The notes under the pieces: generated by a model
Databases searched by the model: none
The model's input: only the letters and a program-made list of their open reading frames with translations
Told to the model about the DNA's origin: nothing
Shown: in pieces, positions 50,333-59,569 of the stretch
Position numbering within the stretch: position 1 is the stretch's first letter
Layout of the letters: each line of letters starts with the position of its first letter
Translations under genes and position numbers: made by a program
Assembly (NCBI GenBank): GCA_003598055.1
Contig: QZKI01000136.1
Coordinates: 1 to 64,000, forward strand
Origin: Candidatus Abyssobacteria bacterium SURF_17
Lineage (GTDB): Bacteria; Abyssobacteria; SURF-5
Length of the DNA stretch: 64,000 nucleotides
Direction: 5' to 3'

Positions 50333-52944
50333 TCGACGCTCACTCTGAGGGTTTGGTCTTTTCCTGTTGTTTGCATCTCTTTGAACCTGATGGACAGGCA
50401 ACCACGCCGATGGGTAAAAGAAAGCGGAACCTTCCTGGAGCCTATCATAACAGTCGCTTTTCTCGCATTGCTATGGGACAACCGGAGCTCGCGCACCTTC
50501 GCTTCACCCCCATATACCGCGAGCTTCGCTGTCAACTTCCGTGCCTGCAGGCGCTGGGAATAACGTCCCCACCCGGTCGCAGTCGCAAAGAAACAGGAAA
50601 AGTTCTCGCGTGAAATGCGGGGCGCAAAGCTCAGAAGCCCCTTCGAGGCGTTATGCTCATATCCGGCGGTGGCCTCGAGCAACTCCCAACTGCTCATCGC
50701 GCGAACATAATGGTCGCCGCATTCCACCTCGTTCCAAGGACTGCGGAGACGGCCATCATGCCGCTTCCGAACGTTCGTTATGATTGCGGTTGCCTCTTCG
50801 ACCATGTCCTCGAAGAGCAATGCGCCAGCCACTTCATACTCGATGCCTGTCCAGACCTCATCGGAGTATAGGAGCGGCACTTCCGGTTTTCCGCCTCTGG
50901 GCCATGTGCAGTTCAACAGTCCGGCCTCATCATCGCGCAAGTATTTCCGCGGGAACTGTTGGTGGTCGGCCATATGCTCCTTATAGTTATATCTCACGAT
51001 TGATAAGAGCGCGCGCTTCACATGTGCGCGCGGAAGAACGTATCCAAGCCCCAACGAATGCGCCCACCACTGCCCGAACAACTGGTCGGCGTGGCATCCC
51101 CTGCCATACGCCTGAACCGACTCCGTCTCGGGGTCATACCGGTGGACATAGTACTCGCCGTCCCAGAGCAGGGTATCAGCGGCTCTTCGAGCACGGCGAA
51201 AAAGGCCGCGGTACCTTTTCACCGACGCGACATCTCCGACCACGCGCGCCATTTCCTCGCCCGCCCGCAGCGCGGCCAAATAGAGAGACTCGATAAAACT
51301 GTTCGGCCCTTCTATCTCTACGTCATACGTACACGGCTGCGGCCCATGAATTATTCCATCACCCTGATCGTATCTCTCGATGACGTGCTCGAGCGCCAGA
51401 CGAATATGCGCCCACAATGAAGCAAGCCATGCAACATCGCCACAAGCCCGGAACTCCCGATAACTCTTCAAGACCGCGCCGAGCAGGCCGTCGAGCGCAG
51501 GATAGGGTGGCCCGCCTATGTACCTGTCCCATGGCCTGCGCAAGGAAAGCGGAACAACCACGCGATGCGGCAGGTATCCTGTCTCGTGCTGCTGATGCAG
51601 CCATTCGATTTCCCGCATCGAGCGCTCAAGCTGGGGAAACAATCGCGATACTGTCATCGCATAGTTCCACACATGTGTGCAATTGAGAGGACAACATCCT
51701 CCGCGCGCGCCCATATATTCCGTGCTCGCGCCGAGGCATCCCTCGAATCCGTAGAATCGCCCGTCGTTCGCGCGGAAACACGTCGGCGAACGCACGACTG
51801 AGATCTGGGATGAGGCAGCGTCGATAAGCGATGGGGGCAGTGAGGAGCGATACAGCGCCTTCCGGAACCGCGCGACGGTATCGTCGAATCGCGTGAGGTT
51901 GTCCCGGACATATTCTGCAATCTCGAGCGCAGACCCGAAGCGGGAACTGTAATAGTTGCCCAGCCAGAGCTTGTTCGTGCCGAGATGCTCCTGCTTCTCG
52001 AGGGTGGGCTGCTCCCAATCCACATATCGGTTCGGGAAGTACCATGTTAGCAGGAACGTGACACGTTGCTCGGCCTGCGGTTCAAGCTGCATCGAGGCTG
52101 CAATCGCCGCGTTGACCGTGCGCCCGCGCGGAGGAGGACGGTTTACGCTCGTGCTCTCCAACCGACCGTCCGACGCGAAATCGGCCCACAAACGCCGCAG
52201 GTCCATCCACTGCGCCTTTGCGGACGCCGACTCGTCGAGCGCCGCAATCACTATCTGTCCCGCGCGAGGATGGTCATCCGGCAACGTCGGGTTCGTCAAT
52301 TCGATTGCCGCAAGGTCGGGACGGTGGACGACGCGGTTGCGATTGCCGCCAAAGCTCGGGTTGAAAACCCAGTTGATTTCCGTCGAGTCATCCCAACCGA
52401 CGGCGTTTTGCTGGTTCATGAGCACGGAAGCATCCACTCTCTTGTCGGTCATATTGGTAATGGTGAAATGGAATATGATTGCCGGCAGGCCGGAATCATC
52501 AGGGTCGAGCGGCACGAACGGAGAATATGCACTGAGCGAGACTCGAATCGGAAGCTGCGGAAGCGCATAGGTTATTTCTGCAACCGGATACTCGCCGACA
52601 AAGCGTATAGCTTCAGCACTCGGTAATTGCTCGAGCAAGGTTCGAGAGGCGGGCGGTACAACGTGGTCGCTCACCGATGGCGCCGGTTCGAATACATCAT
52701 CGTACCGTTGTTTGGACTGGAGAATCCTCGTTTGTGGGAGCGAGCCCGCTCTCTTCGCGTGAACTGCGAAGAAAGAAAACGGCACATGTGCCGTGTGGTT
52801 GATGTTATTGAAAATCTGCCATTGCCTCAGGCCGCCGTCACCGCACATGGCTACGTGACCCGTGCCGATTCCTCCCAAAGGAAACGCCAGCGACCTCAAC
52901 TTTTCGCCCTCGTATCCCATGCGAGCCCTTTCATCGCGAGTCAT
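50329..52944 (-). CDS. GH116-type glycosidase (glucosylceramidase-like)
   Basis: An 871-residue protein of the GH116/GBA2-like family (beta-glucosidases and beta-xylosidases). An N-terminal beta-sandwich domain starts with RSLAFPLGGIGTGHVAM and covers the first ~350 residues. An (alpha/alpha)6 catalytic domain follows, with CCPLNCTHVWNYAM, TGYLPHRVVVPL, the acid/base candidate Asp in CTYDVEIEGPNSFIESL, and YGRGCHADQLFGQWW. The nucleophile Glu could not be placed with confidence in the LNCTHVWNY region. No signal peptide is evident, so it is cytoplasmic and needs imported substrate. GGAGG lies 10 bases before the ATG. It is followed by the coupled MFS gene. The 362-base upstream gap contains a possible TATAAT at 53061-53056 with a weak -35. 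Confidence 0.88.
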   Translation of the reverse strand: MTRDERARMGYEGEKLRSLAFPLGGIGTGHVAMCGDGGLRQWQIFNNINHTAHVPFSFFAVHAKRAGSLPQTRILQSKQRYDDVFEPAPSVSDHVVPPASRTLLEQLPSAEAIRFVGEYPVAEITYALPQLPIRVSLSAYSPFVPLDPDDSGLPAIIFHFTITNMTDKRVDASVLMNQQNAVGWDDSTEINWVFNPSFGGNRNRVVHRPDLAAIELTNPTLPDDHPRAGQIVIAALDESASAKAQWMDLRRLWADFASDGRLESTSVNRPPPRGRTVNAAIAASMQLEPQAEQRVTFLLTWYFPNRYVDWEQPTLEKQEHLGTNKLWLGNYYSSRFGSALEIAEYVRDNLTRFDDTVARFRKALYRSSLPPSLIDAASSQISVVRSPTCFRANDGRFYGFEGCLGASTEYMGARGGCCPLNCTHVWNYAMTVSRLFPQLERSMREIEWLHQQHETGYLPHRVVVPLSLRRPWDRYIGGPPYPALDGLLGAVLKSYREFRACGDVAWLASLWAHIRLALEHVIERYDQGDGIIHGPQPCTYDVEIEGPNSFIESLYLAALRAGEEMARVVGDVASVKRYRGLFRRARRAADTLLWDGEYYVHRYDPETESVQAYGRGCHADQLFGQWWAHSLGLGYVLPRAHVKRALLSIVRYNYKEHMADHQQFPRKYLRDDEAGLLNCTWPRGGKPEVPLLYSDEVWTGIEYEVAGALLFEDMVEEATAIITNVRKRHDGRLRSPWNEVECGDHYVRAMSSWELLEATAGYEHNASKGLLSFAPRISRENFSCFFATATGWGRYSQRLQARKLTAKLAVYGGEAKVRELRLSHSNARKATVMIGSRKVPLSFTHRRGCLSIRFKEMQTTGKDQTLRVSVE

Positions 52945-53306
52945 GTGTCAGAATCCTCCATTTCATCCCATGAGCATCTGAAGGTCGTCAGAAAGCGCAC
53001 GGGTGAAACCACCGGTTCCCTCATGCAATAGGCGAGCAGACACCCAAACGACGCGATTATACACCTTTGCAGCGATTGCATCCAGCGCAGAATTTATCTT
53101 GAACACCATAGCGTGTTTTCCCCCTGCGTGTTGCAGGAAACCGGTCAGCCAACGCCCTTGCCATCCTGAGTAGATTCACATGCATCGTCAACCTCATTGT
53201 GGTAAGACATTTACAGCGACAGGTGAAAGGGCGAGGGCGATCCTGCGTTTCTCCCCCCACGTCGCAGGCTCCCGACAGGAAAGAAGTTGACTGAGGAGGC
53301 TCCCAT

Positions 53307-54392
53307 TTGGTATTCTATTGCTATATGGTGCTCACACCGGAGCAGAAAAGACGACTCTCAGAACTCGACGCTCAACCCGCGGGCGAGACCAAGAAGGCGG
53401 AACTTCCCCCGCCGGGCTCCGCTGAACGACTGAGAACGCTCTGGAGCAGGGTTCGCACCTCCCGCTTAATCCCGGAAATACTCCCCAAAGTCGTCATTCT
53501 TGGGATCATCATAATTGTGGCCGGTCACTTCATCGTCGCGTACCAACTGTACAGAATCGATTTCAAGTCCGTGCTCACGTCAGGCCGCGGAACTCCGGTT
53601 GACAGACTGTGGGCTGCCGTCAAGCTGCAGAAGGAAAAAGCTCGATTGCTCGACGAGGGACATGCTCATTTTCTGAGCGGCGACCTTGGAGCCGCGCTTG
53701 CCACCGCAGCCTCCGTGGCGAGGATGGACCCCAGGGACGCTCGCGCGCAATCCCTTATCGACCTTGTTGCTGATGCAGCCGTGCAGCGAGCAACCAAACA
53801 GTTCGACGCAGGCTCGTTGGAGTCCTCACTGGAGCACGTAAGACTCGCGCTCAAGTACAGGCCCGAACATGAGGAAGCGAATGAGCTTAACCTCCGCATC
53901 GGGGAGCGCCTTCTGCGCGAAGCGCAGGCTCATTACAGAAAGAAGGAGTATGCCCAGCTCATAACGAAAGGAAAGGAAGTCCTCAAGATAAACCCGTCTG
54001 ACATCGCCGCTTTGAACCTTCTCATGAGAGCGAATAATGAACTATTGACCAGGGCCGACGAACGGTTTATCGGCAAACGCTACCATGATGCGCTCGAAGA
54101 TGTGCGCCTTTCACTGAAGATAGAGCCCACCAATCTCCGGGCGCGCGAATTGCTCAACCAGATTTCGTTTTTCATAGAGACGCCAGATGTGAAGCTGCGC
54201 GGCATCACCCGCTTCGGCAAAGTCAAGTATGCCACCATTCAGGTGGCGCAAGGCAGCCCCCTGTATGTCAAGGAAGGCGATCTCGTCAGAAATTTCCAGG
54301 TGACAACGATAGACCCGGAGGCCAGAACCGTCAAGTTGGTCCAAGTTTACACGAAAGAGGAGATCACGATCGAGTTGACCAAACCCGAATAG
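53307..54392 (+). CDS. TPR-repeat membrane protein
   Basis: A 361-residue protein with one transmembrane segment at about 60-78 (LPKVVILGIIIIVAGHFIV) and TPR-like helical repeats from about 110 to 275 (ARLLDEGHAHFLSGDLGAAL, QLITKGKEVLKINPSD, DEEFIGK-type). A small beta-rich C-terminal domain at about 290-360 (FGKVKYATIQVAQ) follows. Such proteins act as assembly scaffolds. The start is ambiguous: TTG 53307 has an ideal GAGGAGG 7 bases upstream, whereas ATG 53325 (giving MVLTPEQKRRL) has none. TTGACT...TATTCT (53287-53316) could also act as a promoter that would make a nearly leaderless ATG transcript. Confidence 0.8.
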   Translation: MVFYCYMVLTPEQKRRLSELDAQPAGETKKAELPPPGSAERLRTLWSRVRTSRLIPEILPKVVILGIIIIVAGHFIVAYQLYRIDFKSVLTSGRGTPVDRLWAAVKLQKEKARLLDEGHAHFLSGDLGAALATAASVARMDPRDARAQSLIDLVADAAVQRATKQFDAGSLESSLEHVRLALKYRPEHEEANELNLRIGERLLREAQAHYRKKEYAQLITKGKEVLKINPSDIAALNLLMRANNELLTRADERFIGKRYHDALEDVRLSLKIEPTNLRARELLNQISFFIETPDVKLRGITRFGKVKYATIQVAQGSPLYVKEGDLVRNFQVTTIDPEARTVKLVQVYTKEEITIELTKPE

Positions 54393-54563
54393 GCAACGAT
54401 GTATCCCCACCTCTTTATGAGGGTGTCTTCACAGAAGGGTGTCTCTCCCGAACAGCCCTGCCCATCAGGCACTCGGGAGCAAACCCCAAACGGATTCCAT
54501 CTCTTTCTCAGCATGGCCGCACCTCGTGCATCAGAAATGTTACACCCCACGCCGGGTGGGGAA

Positions 54564-54591
54564 TTGACATGCTGGATTCGTATATTATAGA
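54564..54591 (+). promoter_or_regulatory. Promoter of the receptor-kinase operon
   Basis: TTGACA (54564-54569, consensus), 16 bases, TATAGA (54586-54591). A perfect hairpin CCCCAC-GCCGG-GTGGGG (54545-54561) lies directly before the -35 and may be a terminator or operator. The leader to 54693 is about 95 bases, and no cobalamin-box or other known riboswitch was seen. Confidence 0.65.
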
Positions 54592-54692
54592 ATTCGTAAG
54601 GTCTTGATTCTTAAGCAACTGGGCGCTTCCGTGCGGAAGCATGAGATGTTGTCGACCGGCGAGAAGAGGTGCGACGGAGAAGGAGGCGGCGG

Positions 54693-56705
54693 GTGAAAGC
54701 GACGTTCAGGCGACACGGCATGCTTTTTTTTCTGGTATTGGTGTTCGCGACGACAATCTGCGGCAGCACGGCATACGGAGAATCACTCGAGCTTGAGAAT
54801 CCAAGAATTGACACACAGGCCTCAGAGGCAAGCGGCGAAACGTACCCCATGCGCGAGCTGTTCTTGTTCGAAGAGGTGCCAATTGTCATCAGTGCGGCAA
54901 AACGCGAGCAGCCAATCACGGAATCTCCATCCTCAATCAGCGTCATAACCGCCGAAGACATCAGACGCTCGGGCGCCACCACCATCGCCGACCTGCTGAG
55001 GCGCGTACCCGGTCTCGACGTACTCCGAATCACCCCATCCGACGCCAATATTTCCGCGCGGGGATTCAATGAATCCAATAATAATCAGATGCTGCTTCTG
55101 ATTGATGGACGCTCGGCCTACGTGGATTTCTTCGGCATCGTCGTCTGGGATGACCTGCCTATCGTACTCGAAGAGATAGACCGCATTGAGATTATTCGGG
55201 GCCCGGGCTCAGCCCTTTATGGAGCTAACGCATTCTCGGGAGTCATCAACATAATCACCAAAACGCCCGAGAAAGCCCAGGGAACAACACTTTCCGCGAT
55301 TGTCGGAGAATTCGACACGTACCGGTGGACGTTCATGAACGCGAATGTCATCGACAAGTGGAGCTACAAGGTGGTGGCAAGCTGGGATGAGGCAAATTCC
55401 TTCGAGGATAGGGACAAGAACGACCACGAAATGTTCAAGGGCAACGCTCTGGTGAAGTACGAATTCGACCCGGAGAGCAGGATCTATGTGTCCGCTGGCG
55501 TGAATGACGGAGACGGCAACACCCTCACGCGCGTCTCCGGCTTCGAGCGCGACGGGACATTCGGATACGCCAAGCTGAATTACGACTACGGCAGTTGGAA
55601 GTTTCAGACGTTCTACAACCTCATCGACATTGACGTTGTCGCCGAAGGTGACACCGAGGAACGCTCGATTATCAACAACGTTTTCGACTTCGAGCTGCAG
55701 CACTCGTTCGACCCAAAGGAGAAACACTCCATCACGTGGGGAGTCAATTACCGGCACAATCGCGTGACTTCTCACGAAATCATCGGCCGTGACGAACAGG
55801 AAGACCTTTTCTCGCTGTTTATCCAGGACCAATATAAGATGCTCGACGACCTCACACTCACAGCCGGCATTCGCTTTGATTCACACCCGCTCACCGGAAC
55901 ACATTTCTCGCCTCGGGCAAGCCTCGTGTACGAGCCGTGGAAAGAGCACATATTCAGGGCGTCGGTCGCGCGCGCATTCCGGAATCCGTCCTTCGTCGAA
56001 TCATTCCTGGACCTCAACATCGATGGGGCCGTCATCGCCAACGGTAATCGCGACCTGGATGCTGAGGAGATAACCTCGTTCGAGCTCGGCTACCAGACAC
56101 GCTTGCTGGACAACAAGCTCCAATTCAAACTGGACACCTTCTACAATATTCTTGATGAAATCATCGAGTTCCGGCAGCCCGATTTCCTGCTCCCACCGCC
56201 ACCGCCGCCATTTATATTCGATTACGAGAATCAGGGAAAGGCCGTCGCATACGGCGGCGAAGCGAGCCTGCAGTATCACTTCTCGGATCGATTGTCCGGT
56301 TATATCAATTACGCTTACCAGGAGCTTGAGGCGCGCGATGACGGCGTTCAGTTTCAACTCAACGAGGATGGGGAACGAATTGATTCTTCCCCCCAGCACA
56401 AGATAAACGCCGGCATATATGCGGAATTGGAGAACGGCCTCAACGGGTCAGTCGACCTGAACTTTGTGGACAACGTCACCTTTGGCTTTTTCGACCCGGA
56501 TTCAGCGCCGCTCCCATTCCAACCCACCTTGGTGGAACTGGATGAATACACCCGCGTGGATGCGCGCATTGGGTATAAATTCCCCAACCGCGATGTGGAG
56601 GCTTCTCTCATCGTCCAGAATGCGCTGGACGACGCCCACGAGGAGTTCCCGACGGGTGAAACCTTCCAGCGACAGGTGCTCTTTCAGGTTAGGGGCAAAT
56701 TTTGA
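54693..56705 (+). CDS. TonB-dependent outer-membrane receptor
   Basis: A 670-residue receptor. Signal peptide (GMLFFLVLVFATTICGSTAYG), then a plug domain (about 65-190: SISVITAEDIRRSGATTIADLLRRVPG, RGFNESNNNQMLLLIDGRSAY, RIEIIRGPGSALYGANAFSGVINIIT), then a 22-strand barrel ending in the family's C-terminal Phe (LFQVRGKF). It takes up siderophores, cobalamin or other large ligands powered by TonB. The ligand is unknown. The start is GTG 54693 with GGAGG 6 bases upstream; an in-frame GTG at 54669 would add only an Arg-rich run. The stop overlaps the next gene's TTG (TTGA), so they are coupled. Confidence 0.95.
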   Translation: MKATFRRHGMLFFLVLVFATTICGSTAYGESLELENPRIDTQASEASGETYPMRELFLFEEVPIVISAAKREQPITESPSSISVITAEDIRRSGATTIADLLRRVPGLDVLRITPSDANISARGFNESNNNQMLLLIDGRSAYVDFFGIVVWDDLPIVLEEIDRIEIIRGPGSALYGANAFSGVINIITKTPEKAQGTTLSAIVGEFDTYRWTFMNANVIDKWSYKVVASWDEANSFEDRDKNDHEMFKGNALVKYEFDPESRIYVSAGVNDGDGNTLTRVSGFERDGTFGYAKLNYDYGSWKFQTFYNLIDIDVVAEGDTEERSIINNVFDFELQHSFDPKEKHSITWGVNYRHNRVTSHEIIGRDEQEDLFSLFIQDQYKMLDDLTLTAGIRFDSHPLTGTHFSPRASLVYEPWKEHIFRASVARAFRNPSFVESFLDLNIDGAVIANGNRDLDAEEITSFELGYQTRLLDNKLQFKLDTFYNILDEIIEFRQPDFLLPPPPPPFIFDYENQGKAVAYGGEASLQYHFSDRLSGYINYAYQELEARDDGVQFQLNEDGERIDSSPQHKINAGIYAELENGLNGSVDLNFVDNVTFGFFDPDSAPLPFQPTLVELDEYTRVDARIGYKFPNRDVEASLIVQNALDDAHEEFPTGETFQRQVLFQVRGKF

Positions 56706-57703
56706 GATTTCGGCAAACTTCAAATATGTCCGGGAAAACCGGCAGCGCGCTCATAATGTTCGGCCTCATCGCTCTGGTGGGAGCCTTGATGCTCCCCTCA
56801 TCTTCCCAAGCGACAGAGCTTGAGTGCAGAATAGTCATTATCAAGAGCTGGGACCTGCCCGAGTACAACACCGCGCTCGAGGGTTTCTTTGAAGTCCTGT
56901 CCAAACACCGCATAAAGTGCGAGACCATCACGCACAATCTGAAGGGTGAGACGAAGGACAAGGATGATACTCTGGCCAAGGTGCGGACGTTCAAGCCCAA
57001 CCTCATCCTCACGGTCGGCTCTCGAGCGACGGGCATGGCGTCGGAGCACATTTCTGACGTGCCAATCGTGTTCTCCATGGTCCTGTATCCCGTGGCGAGT
57101 GAATTCGTCACGAGCATGGATAAGCCGGGAGGCAACCTGACCGGCGCCGCTATGGATGTTCCCATAGACCGCCAGCTGCGCACCCTGTCGCGGATCGTTC
57201 CAGACCTCAAACGCATAGGTGTTCTCTATAATCCCGAGGAGACGCTGCCGGTGATCGAGGAAGCCAAACGGCAGGCACGGTCGCTGAATATTCAGCTCCT
57301 TGCAGAACAGGTGCAATCGGAAGGCGATGTGCCCGATGCGCTTGGCAGACTGGAAAAGCAGAAGATTGATGCGCTCTGGTCAGTCGCTGATGGAAAGGTA
57401 TTTACTCGTCCCTCCACACGGTATGTCATAGAGTACGTCGTCCACAGGGGAATTCCCTTCATGGGGCCGCATAACGGCTTTGTGCGAGCGGGTGCGCTCG
57501 TTGCGCTTACAGCCGATTACCGTGACAACGGTAGGCAGGCAGGCGAAATAGCCGTCAGAATCTTGCAGGGGGCCCGCCCCGGAGGCATTGCCGTTGCCAC
57601 GCCACGCTCGGTGGAACTTGCACTCAACCTGCGGGTCGCAAACCACATTCGGCTCAAGATCCCCCAAAGTGTCATCGATGAGGCTTCACAGGTATTTGAA
57701 TAG
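56702..57703 (+). CDS. ABC-type substrate-binding protein (PF04392-like)
   Basis: A 333-residue exported periplasmic-binding protein. Signal segment (ALIMFGLIALVGALMLPSSSQA), then a two-lobed fold with the ABC_sub_bind (YtrF/TrpX-like) pattern: IVIIKSWDLPEYNTALEGFFEVL, PNLILTVGSRATGMAS, VPIVFSMVLYPVA, NLTGAAMDVPIDRQL, RIGVLYNPEETLPVIEEAKRQA, NGFVRAGALVALTADYRDNGRQAGE. There are no permease or ATPase genes nearby. The position between a TonB receptor and a kinase suggests a ligand-sensing role rather than transport; this is inference. The TTG start has AGGGG about 8 bases upstream and overlaps the receptor stop. Confidence 0.9.
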   Translation: MRFRQTSNMSGKTGSALIMFGLIALVGALMLPSSSQATELECRIVIIKSWDLPEYNTALEGFFEVLSKHRIKCETITHNLKGETKDKDDTLAKVRTFKPNLILTVGSRATGMASEHISDVPIVFSMVLYPVASEFVTSMDKPGGNLTGAAMDVPIDRQLRTLSRIVPDLKRIGVLYNPEETLPVIEEAKRQARSLNIQLLAEQVQSEGDVPDALGRLEKQKIDALWSVADGKVFTRPSTRYVIEYVVHRGIPFMGPHNGFVRAGALVALTADYRDNGRQAGEIAVRILQGARPGGIAVATPRSVELALNLRVANHIRLKIPQSVIDEASQVFE

Positions 57704-57727
57704 CAGACGTGCAGGCCGGAAAAACGC

Positions 57728-59569
57728 ATGAATAAACCGAACTTCCCGCTTCAGGCGAAGTATACCACCCTTATCGCTGCTATCGTTTCGTGCACTTCCA
57801 TCGTCCTCAGCATGTACTACTACAACGCAATCAAGAACAACGAGACCAGTGAGCTCAAAGCGAGGGGGCATTCCATGACTGCCAGCCTCGCGCACAACAG
57901 TGAATCCGGCGTCCTTTTCTCGGACACGAAACATCTGGATTTGCTGGTTAAGTTGATGGATGAAGATGCCGATGTGGCCGGCGCAGAAATCCTGTCCGCC
58001 GACGGCAAGGTGCTCGCGCATCTGGAAGCCTGGCCCGGCGCTACGGATTTATTGCCGGAAAAGCAGGCGCGCAGAGTTGCCGAGGAGATATCCTCCGACA
58101 TGAGGATGACCCACTATCGAATGCGCGAAACCGGCGTTGAGCTCTTTGATTTTTCCGCGCCGATAACCACCCGGCGAGTTGCGCACGACAGGGAAGAAGT
58201 GGGCCTCCTCTTTGACGGAGATACCGAGATGGGGGACGATGAAGAGGAGCTTCGTATCGGAACCGCACGGGTTGTGTTATCGAGCGCACGATCATTTCGG
58301 GAGCTTCGAGGAATCCAGCAGAAAATCATCGGAATCACGATTGCAGCCGCAGTGGCTGGCATTCTTGTAACCGTTCCGCTCGTGAGAATTACGGTGAGAC
58401 CGATTCGGCAGCTTGCGGAAGGCACGAAGAAGATCGCCGAAGGCGACCTCTCGCAGCGCGTTGTCGCAACAACCCGCGACGAGGTCGGTGAACTCGCGGC
58501 AAGCTTTAATCAAATGGCGGTTGACCTGCAGAAATACCATACGGAGCTCAAGGAGTACAGCAACACGCTCGAACAGAGAGTCCGCGAGAGGACGCAGGAG
58601 CTAAAACGCGCAAATGAAGAGCTCGAGCGCGCAAATTCGGAACTCCGCAAGACGCAGGCGCAACTCATTCAGGCGGGCAAAATGGCAGCCATGGGAGAGT
58701 TCGGGGCAGGCGTCGCCCACGAGCTCAATCAGCCGCTCGCCGGCATCAAGGGCTACGCCCAGCTCCTCCTCAGCATGGTCCCCGACGATAGTCCTCTCAA
58801 ATCCCGTCTCGTGCAAATTGACAGACAGGCGTCGCGCATGAAGGAGATTACGCAAACGATGTGGAACCTCGCGCGACAATCCAAATTTGAATACGATTTC
58901 GTTGACATTCGCAGTTCCATCCACGATTCCCTTATTCTTATCAGTGAACAATTCCGACAACACCAGATCGAAGTCATGCTTGAGACCGATGACAATCTGC
59001 CGCGCGTCTACGGCGATGCGAACCAGCTCCACCAGGTGTTCCTGAATTTCCTCACCAACGCAAGAGATGCAATCGACGAAAAAGGAAGCGGAATGGTCAA
59101 GATTCAAGCAGCGCCGGTGGCCGATGGCCGGTACGCGCAGGTTCTTGTCATGGATACCGGCCGAGGAATACCGAGTTCCATCCTCGAGAACATCTTCAAT
59201 CCCTTTTTCACAACCAAGGCGCCGGGCAAGGGGACCGGCCTTGGGTTGTCCATCAACTACTCAATCATCAAGCACCATAACGGATTCACGGACGTCTACA
59301 GCGAAGAGGGAAGAGGCTCGGTCTTCTGCGTTATGCTGCCCACGGAGAAATTCAGCGAATGCTCGAGGTTTCCCGAGTACGGTCCTCGCAAGCCTGCGGC
59401 GCCCTGCTGGGCGTCGCGCGCCAAAGGACGGTCGGACATCGAAAGACGAAGAATTGAGTGCGCCTCCTGTGAGGTTTACTTGCACTATCAGTCCCCGCCT
59501 GAGACATCACTCGAGTCAGCGCTCCGTGCCTTCCTCGCTGAGGCCTCGGCGTGGTCTCCTCATCCCTAG
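57728..59569 (+). CDS. HAMP sensor histidine kinase with Cys-rich C-terminal tail
   Basis: A 613-residue membrane kinase. Two membrane segments (about 11-33 and 200-221) flank a periplasmic sensor of about 165 residues. A HAMP domain (about 215-270), a coiled coil (about 270-315), HisKA with [12 protein letters not shown] (His at about 331), and a GHKL ATPase (N box [13 protein letters not shown]1 DTGRGIP; G2 GTGLGLSI) follow. After the ATPase (about residue 540) comes a ~75-residue tail with [20 protein letters not shown] and [11 protein letters not shown]. This matches the Cys-Trp pattern of the small protein at 221-442. No response regulator gene is adjacent. It overlaps the convergent YfhO-type gene by 54 bases. 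Confidence 0.92.
   Translation: MNKPNFPLQAKYTTLIAAIVSCTSIVLSMYYYNAIKNNETSELKARGHSMTASLAHNSESGVLFSDTKHLDLLVKLMDEDADVAGAEILSADGKVLAHLEAWPGATDLLPEKQARRVAEEISSDMRMTHYRMRETGVELFDFSAPITTRRVAHDREEVGLLFDGDTEMGDDEEELRIGTARVVLSSARSFRELRGIQQKIIGITIAAAVAGILVTVPLVRITVRPIRQLAEGTKKIAEGDLSQRVVATTRDEVGELAASFNQMAVDLQKYHTELKEYSNTLEQRVRERTQELKRANEELERANSELRKTQAQLIQAGKMAAMGEFGAGVAHELNQPLAGIKGYAQLLLSMVPDDSPLKSRLVQIDRQASRMKEITQTMWNLARQSKFEYDFVDIRSSIHDSLILISEQFRQHQIEVMLETDDNLPRVYGDANQLHQVFLNFLTNARDAIDEKGSGMVKIQAAPVADGRYAQVLVMDTGRGIPSSILENIFNPFFTTKAPGKGTGLGLSINYSIIKHHNGFTDVYSEEGRGSVFCVMLPTEKFSECSRFPEYGPRKPAAPCWASRAKGRSDIERRRIECASCEVYLHYQSPPETSLESALRAFLAEASAWSPHP

Noticed and set aside
54392-54692. Possible cobalamin or iron riboswitch/Fur box before the TonB receptor
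   Set aside because: No B12-box (GCCACTG-type) or clear Fur palindrome can be read; only a promoter and a hairpin are visible.
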